A stretch of 11,304 nucleotides of DNA, from the NCBI GenBank assembly GCA_009774215.1, contig VSNH01000116.1, positions 1 to 11,304 of the forward strand, in the 5' to 3' direction. Every line of letters begins with the position of its first letter. Within the stretch, counting starts at the first letter, position 1. The position numbers and the translations under genes were made by a program. The DNA comes from Lachnospiraceae bacterium (lineage in GTDB: Bacteria > Bacillota > Clostridia > Lachnospirales > Lachnospiraceae). Shown one piece after another: positions 7,227 to 11,304 of the stretch. Below the pieces are notes generated by a model. It ran no database searches, was not told where the DNA came from, and saw nothing but the letters and a program-made list of their open reading frames with translations.

Positions 7227-8375
7227 TTATTTTTTACTCCCGGTGGGCTTGGGCCCCATATACTGATAAAAATAGGTCTTTATCATACCGTTATATAGTT
7301 TTCTGTTCTTGTCCGCTTTCCTGCCGATGGCCGTTTCCGCCTGTTCATAGGAGGTAATCACATACATGGACCAAGAGTCCAGCGTCCGATAGCGCTCCCC
7401 CAGCGTCCGGTAAAGGGTCTGAAGCCCTTCCTTCTCCGAAAGTCTCTCACCGTAGGGCGGATTTGTCAGAATAAACCCATACTTTTTCGCGTGGGAAAGC
7501 TGCGCCACATCCCGCTGCTGAAAATGAATCAGATGCTCCACCCCTGCCAGCCTGGCATTGGTTCTGGCAATGGCTACCATCTCATCGTCTATGTCATACC
7601 CCTGAATCTGCGTTTCTGCATCCGGCATTTCCAGGGAAACCGCCTCTTCCCTTGCTTTTTCCCAAAGCGCGGCAGGAAATACATGCGTCCAGTCCTGAGC
7701 CGTAAAGCTTCTGCTCTTTCCCGGCGCAATGCGGGCCGCCATCATAGCCGCCTCAATGGGAATCGTCCCGCTGCCGCAGAATGGATCCACGAGAATCCGA
7801 TCACCCCGCCAAGGCGTCAGCATCAGAAGCGCTGCCGCCAGATTCTCCGCAATGGGCGCCTTCGCCGTCAGCTTTCTGTAACCCCGTTTATGCAGGGATT
7901 CTCCTGACGTGTCAAGCCCCACCGTCACCTCATCCTTCTTGATAAAGACTCGGACAGGATAATCCGCCCCGCTCTCAGAAAACCAGTCGATATGGTAAAC
8001 GCCCTTCATGCGTTCCACCATCGCTTTCTTCATAACCGACTGAATATCGGAAGGACTGAACAGCTTGCTCTTCACACTGGCCGCCTTAGCCACCCAAAAT
8101 TTTCCGTCCTTGGGAATATATGCCTCCCAAGGCAGCGCTTTTGTTTTCTGAAAAAGCTCCTCAAAGCTTTCCGCATGAAAACTCCCTATCTTAATCAGCA
8201 CTCTCTGCGCGCTGCGCAGGAAAATATTGGCACGACAAAGAGCCTGCCTGTCCCCGGCAAAAGTAACTCTGCCGTCCTCCACGCAGATGATTTCCAGACC
8301 GAGATCCGTGATCTCTCTTTTTAAAACTGCCTCCAGCCCAAAATGACAAGGCACAATATACTCTAATTTTTCCAT
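7227..8375 (-). CDS. ypsC: THUMP-domain class I RNA methyltransferase (YpsC/RlmL N-domain family)
   Basis: A 382-residue cytoplasmic enzyme. The N-terminal ferredoxin-like and THUMP RNA-binding part spans about residues 1-165. A Rossmann methyltransferase domain follows, with the SAM-binding motif DPFCGSGT at 197-204, an acidic YDID at 260-263 and the catalytic NPPYGER at 305-311. This layout is that of COG0116 (E. coli RlmL N-terminal half, B. subtilis YpsC), which makes N2-methylguanosine in 23S rRNA; the exact target here is inferred. The start MEKLEYIVPCHFGLEAVLKRE matches where family members start. No Shine-Dalgarno precedes it. Instead a strong promoter places +1 on the A of the ATG, so the message is probably leaderless. 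It heads the unit with the amidase-like gene, rdgB and yfcE. Confidence 0.93.
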   Translation of the reverse strand: MEKLEYIVPCHFGLEAVLKREITDLGLEIICVEDGRVTFAGDRQALCRANIFLRSAQRVLIKIGSFHAESFEELFQKTKALPWEAYIPKDGKFWVAKAASVKSKLFSPSDIQSVMKKAMVERMKGVYHIDWFSESGADYPVRVFIKKDEVTVGLDTSGESLHKRGYRKLTAKAPIAENLAAALLMLTPWRGDRILVDPFCGSGTIPIEAAMMAARIAPGKSRSFTAQDWTHVFPAALWEKAREEAVSLEMPDAETQIQGYDIDDEMVAIARTNARLAGVEHLIHFQQRDVAQLSHAKKYGFILTNPPYGERLSEKEGLQTLYRTLGERYRTLDSWSMYVITSYEQAETAIGRKADKNRKLYNGMIKTYFYQYMGPKPTGSKK

Positions 8376-8381
8376 AGGTAC

Positions 8382-8410
8382 ATTTTATGCCGTATGCAAA
8401 TGCCTGTCAA
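8382..8410 (-). promoter_or_regulatory. Sigma-A promoter of the methyltransferase operon, predicted leaderless
   Basis: TTGACA (8410-8405), a 17-bp spacer and TAAAAT (8387-8382) are followed by just six bases, GTACCT, before the ATG at 8375. With normal spacing the transcript would start at the A of the start codon. Confidence 0.75.
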
Positions 8411-8439
8411 CTCAGTTTTATTTCCTGGCTCTTTCAATA

Positions 8440-8534
8440 TATAAGCAGACTCGCGTTGCTCGTCGTAAATCTCACGAAACATGCATTCATGCAAGCATGA
8501 TGCGTGTTTCACAATCTTTCCGACTCTGCTTATA
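8440..8534. repeat. Large nested palindrome between the small-protein gene and the methyltransferase operon
   Basis: Outer arms at 8440-8453 and 8521-8534 (TATAAGCAGA and its complement) match at 13 of 14 positions. Middle arms GAAACATGCAT (8476-8486) and ATGCGTGTTTC (8500-8510) match at 10 of 11. The centre is CATGCAAGCATG (8488-8499). The segment could fold as a three-tier cruciform or RNA hairpin. There is no coding potential or T-tract. It may be a dispersed REP-like repeat or a structured 3' region. Confidence 0.65.
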
Positions 8535-8540
8535 CGCGCA

Positions 8541-8569
8541 AGAGGGGGACGCCCGATGCGTCCCCCTCT
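8541..8569 (-). terminator. GC-rich 12-bp hairpin after the small-protein gene
   Basis: AGAGGGGGACGC and its exact complement flank a 5-nt loop, starting 15 nt after the stop codon of the 49-residue protein. There is no T-run on either side, so it may stabilise the 3' end of the message or terminate inefficiently. A textbook intrinsic terminator is unlikely. Confidence 0.5.
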
Positions 8570-8584
8570 CAGATCAGCTCCTTC

Positions 8585-8734
8585 TTAGTAGTTATCCTTG
8601 CTGCTGTTGTTAGAGTTGCTGCCGGAGCTGTTCTTGCTGTTGTTGTTCGTGCTGTTCTTAGCGTTGTTCTGGCTGTTCTTGTCCTGCTGTTTCTCATTCT
8701 GCTGGCTGTTCTGGTTAAAATCATTCTTAGACAT
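8585..8734 (-). CDS. 49-residue Asn/Ser/Gln-rich protein, possible spore (SASP-like) protein
   Basis: The sequence starts MSKNDFNQNSQQNEKQQ and ends with SSKDNY. It has 16 Asn, 11 Ser and 6 Gln in 49 residues (67%), plus 6 Lys and 4 acidic residues, and almost no hydrophobic residues. It is therefore soluble, disordered and without a signal peptide. A perfect AGGAGG sits 8 nt before the ATG. Upstream, GAATA-18 bp-CATACTA fits the sigma-G forespore consensus as I recall it from B. subtilis (GHATR/CATWHTA). The composition recalls gamma-type small acid-soluble spore proteins (SspE), which are Asn/Gln-rich storage proteins, but the SspE repeat motif is absent and I recognise no specific homology. 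The role is inferred from composition and promoter together. It is a single-gene unit with a hairpin after the stop. The reverse strand here reads as a Val/Leu-rich open frame, which is an artefact. Confidence 0.75.
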   Translation of the reverse strand: MSKNDFNQNSQQNEKQQDKNSQNNAKNSTNNNSKNSSGSNSNNSSKDNY

Positions 8735-8771
8735 CTTCCATACCTCCTGATTGGTTTCGTGTTACAGAAAA

Positions 8772-8801
8772 TAGTATGAGAAATTTTAAACCAAGTTATT
8801 C
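8772..8801 (-). promoter_or_regulatory. Possible sigma-G (forespore) promoter
   Basis: GAATA (8801-8797), an 18-bp spacer and CATACTA (8778-8772) fit the sigma-G pattern GHATR-18-CATWHTA at every position. No good sigma-A -35 sits at the right distance from the TACTAT core. The predicted start near 8765 would give a leader of about 30 nt that includes AGGAGG. Confidence 0.55.
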
Positions 8802-8816
8802 AGTCAGCTCATAGGT

Positions 8817-8880
8817 CTTTAGTACTATTTTTTTATTCAAAAGCACCAAAACCATCGTTGGTACTTTGGTACTATTTTTT
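8817..8880. repeat. Direct repeat of a CTTT(A/G)GTACTATTTTTT box
   Basis: CTTTAGTACTATTTTTTT at 8817-8834 recurs as CTTTGGTACTATTTTTT at 8864-8880, 47 bp apart, with one mismatch in 17. The core GTACTAT appears again at 8899-8905. The boxes lie between the terminator at 8908 and the sigma-G-like promoter, in otherwise empty AT-rich sequence. Their function is unknown. Confidence 0.5.
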
Positions 8881-8907
8881 CTTGTTTTTTTCGCCGGATG
8901 TACTATA

Positions 8908-8950
8908 ATAAAAAATGTAGACGGAGATACCCCTTCATTCTCCGCCTACA
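8908..8950 (-). terminator. Rho-independent terminator of the DUF1700-like unit
   Basis: On the minus strand, TGTAGGCGGAGA (8950-8939) pairs with TCTCCGTCTACA (8927-8916), with one G-U pair across 12 bp. It is followed by TTTTTTATTAT. It lies about 65 nt beyond the stop codon at 9016. Confidence 0.88.
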
Positions 8951-8984
8951 GACCCTTATATTAATTATTTATACTCCCCTCAAT

Positions 8985-9011
8985 AGGCCGTTTATCCCAA
9001 GTAAACGGCCT
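8985..9011 (-). other. Perfect 10-bp hairpin just after the DUF1700-like stop codon
   Basis: AGGCCGTTTA and TAAACGGCCT flank a 7-nt loop, 4 nt after the TGA. There is no T-run on the minus strand; the proper terminator comes 35 nt later. It may block 3' exonucleases or be a first, weak terminator. Confidence 0.6.
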
Positions 9012-9015
9012 GTTG

Positions 9016-9456
9016 TCATTTTCGTCCCTTTAGGTAATTCACCACAAGCACAACAAGCAGCACCGGAATGATAATCGGTGCAAGAAAAGAAATCACAGAA
9101 AAAACCACACCGATAATCAAAAGAAAAATCACAACCCCAGTCAGTCCGATCAACCATCCTGGAACGCGCATGATCCTTTCCGCTCTCTTCTCACCGTGTT
9201 TTTCCGATTCCGTCTCTTCATCGTAAGTCCGGTTCGTCCCCTCGCTGATACCGGCGCGTTTGTTCGCCTCAATGATGCTCTTCGCCAGAAGTCTCGGATC
9301 TCCGAGACTGTCAAGCACCTCCTTCTCGCTTCTGCCCTTTCTGATCTCCACGTCGATATATTCCCGGTAATACTGCACATTCTCCGCCACACGGGAACTG
9401 TTCACGCCGCCCGCGAGCGCTCTCTGCAGCCTGTCGATAAATTCCGTCCGATCCAT
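9016..9456 (-). CDS. HAAS/DUF1700-like membrane protein
   Basis: A 146-residue protein. Residues 1-66 form a helical cytoplasmic domain of the HAAS/DUF1700 kind: FIDRLQRAL, then YYREYIDVEIRKGRSEKEVLDSLGDP, the typical 'EYY..Y...G.SEEEVI..LGDP' pattern. A charged linker (67-96) and two hydrophobic segments (about 99-121 and 123-141) follow, ending in KGRK. Such proteins often sit next to PadR-type regulators and are thought to act as membrane-bound regulatory partners. No PadR gene is next to it here. GGAAGG just upstream of the ATG at 9456 supports the start. It lies 53 nt after the preceding hypothetical gene and probably shares its transcript. The family assignment is by pattern; the function is unknown. 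Confidence 0.82.
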   Translation of the reverse strand: MDRTEFIDRLQRALAGGVNSSRVAENVQYYREYIDVEIRKGRSEKEVLDSLGDPRLLAKSIIEANKRAGISEGTNRTYDEETESEKHGEKRAERIMRVPGWLIGLTGVVIFLLIIGVVFSVISFLAPIIIPVLLVVLVVNYLKGRK

Positions 9457-9509
9457 ACTTCCTTCCTTTTTCCTCTGTTCTGTCCCTATGCCCTTTTATC
9501 CGGCCGATA

Positions 9510-9902
9510 TCACATGGTCTGATCCATGCCTTTCCAGTCGCCCAGCTTTTTCGCGTACTCTTCCGGGTTCCTCTGCATATCCGCCATCATTCGAAAGGCC
9601 CTCAACGCCATGTCCTCTTTATTGCAGTCCGCGGTATTCTTCCCTGTATCCATGCGCAGATTATCCTGCCCGATCTGCCACACATAACAGTCTGTCAAAG
9701 AATACGCACCGCATTTCGGCTCATCCGGCAGTTCGTGATTCTCCAGATAATAGACGAAAGCATCATACAGCCCACGATTCATCAAAAGTTCACTCCACAA
9801 ATTCTGCTGCCACTCCCCGGACTCGCCGGCATACTCACAAAGCCTTATAAGTCCATCATATGCCTTTAATCTGCTCTGGTCAAATAAAATCGGCGCCGAC
9901 AT
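9510..9902 (-). CDS. Conserved hypothetical protein, soluble, 130 residues
   Basis: I do not recognise a characterised family. The protein begins MSAPILFDQSRLKAYDGL and has an acidic, mainly helical composition, no signal peptide and no membrane segment. Notable features are an aromatic-rich middle (YDAFVYYLENH, YSLTDCYVWQ), two cysteines near residues 64 and 72, and a helical tail containing CNKEDMALRAF. The general look resembles small uncharacterised proteins common in Lachnospiraceae, but this is recollection, not a search result. The ATG at 9902 is preceded by GGGAGGG at good spacing; an upstream in-frame ATG at 9950 lies within a hairpin and has no ribosome site. It is first in a unit with the DUF1700-like gene. 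No clear sigma-A promoter is visible; the 9-bp-stem hairpin at 9938-9962 lies in the leader region. Confidence 0.8.
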   Translation of the reverse strand: MSAPILFDQSRLKAYDGLIRLCEYAGESGEWQQNLWSELLMNRGLYDAFVYYLENHELPDEPKCGAYSLTDCYVWQIGQDNLRMDTGKNTADCNKEDMALRAFRMMADMQRNPEEYAKKLGDWKGMDQTM

Positions 9903-9937
9903 ATTTCCCTCCCCATGATTCTCCTCTATAAAATACG

Positions 9938-9962
9938 GAGAATGCCGCATTATGGCATTCTC
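9938..9962. other. 9-bp hairpin in leader of the hypothetical gene
   Basis: GAGAATGCC (9938-9946) and GGCATTCTC (9954-9962) pair perfectly around a 7-nt loop, about 36 nt before the start codon at 9902. It is not followed by a T-tract that would make it a clear terminator. It is the leftmost of five consecutive stem-loops. Confidence 0.6.
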
Positions 9963-9972
9963 TGATGCGATA

Positions 9973-10101
9973 CTTAGGGAAACGCTGATTAAAGCGTTTC
10001 CCGCACCGGATTTGCGCCGCGAAGCGGCACATTCCTTTGCAAATCCGTGTGCATCCGCCGGAGGCTCTAAGGAAGTGCTGATTTAATCAGCGCTTCCTTA
10101 G
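9973..10101. mobile_element. MITE/REP-like element with imperfect terminal inverted repeats
   Basis: The left end CTTAGGGAAACGCTGATTAA and the reverse complement of the right end, CTAAGGAAGCGCTGATTAA, align at 17 of 19 positions with a one-base gap. Each end is itself a hairpin: a 10-bp stem at 9977-10002 and a 17-bp stem with one wobble at 10067-10101. A third stem-loop lies between them (CGGATTTGC 10007-10015 with GCAAATCCG 10039-10047, holding an inner GCCGC-GAA-GCGGC). There is no coding capacity and no obvious target-site duplication. A multi-hairpin terminator region is the alternative. Confidence 0.5.
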
Positions 10102-10146
10102 CACTTCTTAACGAAGCAGCCCCTGCTGCTGAGTTTTAGAAGTGCT
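10100..10146 (-). terminator. Hairpin overlapping the end of the LacI-type gene
   Basis: AGCACTTCT (10100-10108) pairs with AGAAGTGCT (10138-10146), and an inner AGCAG/CTGCT lies between them. The stem includes the last codons of the repressor gene, and there is no T-tract. It could aid termination together with the 17-bp stem just beyond it. Confidence 0.4.
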
Positions 10147-11158
10147 TCTCGCATTCCCCTACGGAATTTCCCTCAAATACATGCCCTTCCACCACGATCG
10201 TCTCCACCAGCGTGGTTTTGGGATGCTCGATCAGGCTGAGCAGCTTTTCTCCCAACTGCCGTCCCAGCTCCTCCGTATCCTGACGCAGCGTAGTCAGCGT
10301 CGGCTCGATATGTCTTGCGATGCGAATGCCGTCATAGCCGGCAATCGAAATGTCGTCAGGAATCCGCATTCCCCGTTCCTGTATCGCATTATACCCGCCG
10401 AAAGCGGAAAAATCATCCGGATATATAATACAAGTTGGCGGTTCCTTCAAATCGAGCAGTCTCACCGTCTCCGCATATGCACCCTTCGTATCGCGGTAAG
10501 GCGACATGCAGATATATTCATCCGGTATGGTCAGGCCGAGCAGGGCAGCCGTCCGATAGAAGGAGGACAGCCTGCTCTGGGTCACAGCGGAATCCGCCCC
10601 ATGGATATAGGCTACCCTGCGGTGCCCCTTCTTATAAATATAAGTGAGCAAATCCTGCATCCCCTGCACATTGTTCGACATAACCGCACAGACATTGTTA
10701 AAAAGATGATCCAGCGTCACAGTGGGAATGCCGCTCCTCACAAGCTGCAGAATTTCCTGAGAATAAAAATCCGTACAGACAATTGCCACACCGTCAAAGC
10801 CTCTGGATCTGCAGTGCTCCAGATAGCTTGAAGTCCCCGCACGGCGTTTGCTCGTATTGACAAAAGTAATGTCGTAACCCTTTTCTTCCACCGTGCGTTT
10901 GAGGCTGTCCAGCACAAACGCATAGTAGTCGTGGGTCAGGCCGCTGTAATCCTCATGGTTAAACAGAACCCCTATATTATAACTGCGGTTCGTTTTCAGC
11001 ATCTTAGCCGCCGTATTGGGAAAATAGCCCATCTCCTCGGCCACCTTGCGAATCCGCCGCTTCGTCTCCTGCCCAATATCATTCTGGTCATTAAGCGCTT
11101 TGCTGACCGTAGCCACCGAGACACCGCAGACCGCCGAAATATCCTTCATAGATACCAT
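10136..11158 (-). CDS. LacI-family transcriptional repressor
   Basis: A 340-residue cytoplasmic regulator of normal family length. The N-terminal helix-turn-helix is at about residues 5-24 (ISAVCGVSVATVSKALND), the hinge helix around 48-57 (NTAAKMLKTN), then a periplasmic-binding-protein-like effector domain (60-330). The conserved PDDISIAGYDGI..A....P.LTT stretch lies at 267-291. Family members bind a sugar or related ligand and repress nearby catabolic or transport genes; the ligand and targets here are unknown, and any neighbouring sugar genes lie beyond the right edge. The ATG at 11158 has GGAGAGGG 7 nt upstream; the ATG three codons later is possible. A sigma-A promoter with an AANCGNTT-type operator just downstream of its predicted start suggests autoregulation. 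Confidence 0.93.
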   Translation of the reverse strand: MVSMKDISAVCGVSVATVSKALNDQNDIGQETKRRIRKVAEEMGYFPNTAAKMLKTNRSYNIGVLFNHEDYSGLTHDYYAFVLDSLKRTVEEKGYDITFVNTSKRRAGTSSYLEHCRSRGFDGVAIVCTDFYSQEILQLVRSGIPTVTLDHLFNNVCAVMSNNVQGMQDLLTYIYKKGHRRVAYIHGADSAVTQSRLSSFYRTAALLGLTIPDEYICMSPYRDTKGAYAETVRLLDLKEPPTCIIYPDDFSAFGGYNAIQERGMRIPDDISIAGYDGIRIARHIEPTLTTLRQDTEELGRQLGEKLLSLIEHPKTTLVETIVVEGHVFEGNSVGECEKHF

Positions 11159-11216
11159 ATATTAACCCTCTCCAATCCGTGAAATCACCCATACCTGCAT
11201 GTGCCGCATTTCGCTT

Positions 11217-11224
11217 AATCGTTT
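11217..11224. promoter_or_regulatory. Likely LacI-type operator
   Basis: AATCGTTT (AAACGATT on the minus strand) fits the AANCGNTT core bound by many LacI/GalR proteins. It lies a few bases after the predicted transcription start, suited to autorepression. Confidence 0.5.
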
Positions 11225-11234
11225 TCGTATTTCC

Positions 11235-11263
11235 ATTGTACAATACAACGCCGGGTAATGCAA
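11235..11263 (-). promoter_or_regulatory. Sigma-A promoter of the LacI-type gene
   Basis: TTGCAT (11263-11258), a 17-bp spacer and TACAAT (11240-11235) form a good vegetative promoter. The start would be near 11228, giving a leader of about 70 nt. Nothing else recognisable lies between here and the right edge, which is AT-rich. Confidence 0.7.
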
Positions 11264-11304
11264 TGCCTTTCGAAATTTATTGATTTTTATAAGAAATATA
11301 TAGT

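Noticed and set aside
8504..8779. Plus-strand 91-codon Val/Leu-rich frame that looks like a membrane protein
   Set aside because: It is the antisense of Asn/Ser codons (AAC/AGC read as GTT/GCT) in the small protein gene, which has a perfect ribosome site on the minus strand.
8845..8880. Possible plus-strand terminator (ACCAAA/TTTGGT hairpin followed by Ts)
   Set aside because: The stem is short and interrupted, and there is no plus-strand gene upstream to terminate.
8900..8950. Plus-strand promoter (TATAAT at 8904) driving a small RNA
   Set aside because: The -35 is poor, and the hairpin with T-run is well explained as the minus-strand terminator.

Overview
The window looks like chromosomal DNA of a spore-forming Clostridia member, most probably Lachnospiraceae. 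The evidence is moderate GC in the core genes, strong AGGAGG-type ribosome sites, tRNA genes without encoded CCA, a Pro-Gly-Arg-His-Gln-Lys tRNA array, and proteins resembling Firmicutes families. Every gene I can support lies on the minus strand, so transcription runs from high to low coordinates. The plus-strand open frames read as antisense shadows.

Layout from right to left, in the direction of transcription. (1) 11304-10136: a LacI-type repressor with its own sigma-A promoter and a likely self-operator. (2) 10146-9938: five consecutive stem-loops, part of which (9973-10101) looks like a small MITE- or REP-like element. (3) 9902-8908: a two-gene unit, a conserved hypothetical protein and a HAAS/DUF1700-like membrane protein, closed by a clear terminator. 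(4) 8801-8585: a 49-residue Asn/Ser/Gln-rich protein absent from any simple long-ORF scan, behind a sequence matching the forespore sigma-G consensus. (5) 8569-8440: a GC-rich hairpin and a large nested palindrome. (6) 8410-4942: a four-gene housekeeping unit, THUMP-domain RNA methyltransferase, amidase-like protein, RdgB/ITPase and YfcE-type phosphodiesterase. It starts from a promoter whose predicted +1 is the A of the ATG. (7) 4887-4068: the six-tRNA operon with consensus promoter and terminator, plus two tandem copies of a tRNA-Lys 3'-end fragment. (8) 4028-2634: a MATE transporter. (9) 2606-2387: tRNA-Leu(UAG) with perfect promoter and terminator. (10) 2386-1: an AT-rich stretch with a P-loop ATPase resembling DUF927/primase-helicase proteins of mobile elements. 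It is probably the edge of an element inserted downstream of tRNA-Leu.

The most interesting points are these. The amidase-like protein has replaced all its recognisable zinc ligands and its catalytic glutamate, so it is probably a pseudoenzyme. The small low-complexity protein may be a spore protein. The methyltransferase operon is predicted to be leaderless. The tRNA-Lys tail repeats and the tRNA-Leu island both suggest mobile-element traffic at tRNA genes. No complete new defence or mobile system is visible. The ATPase may belong to one that continues past the left edge.
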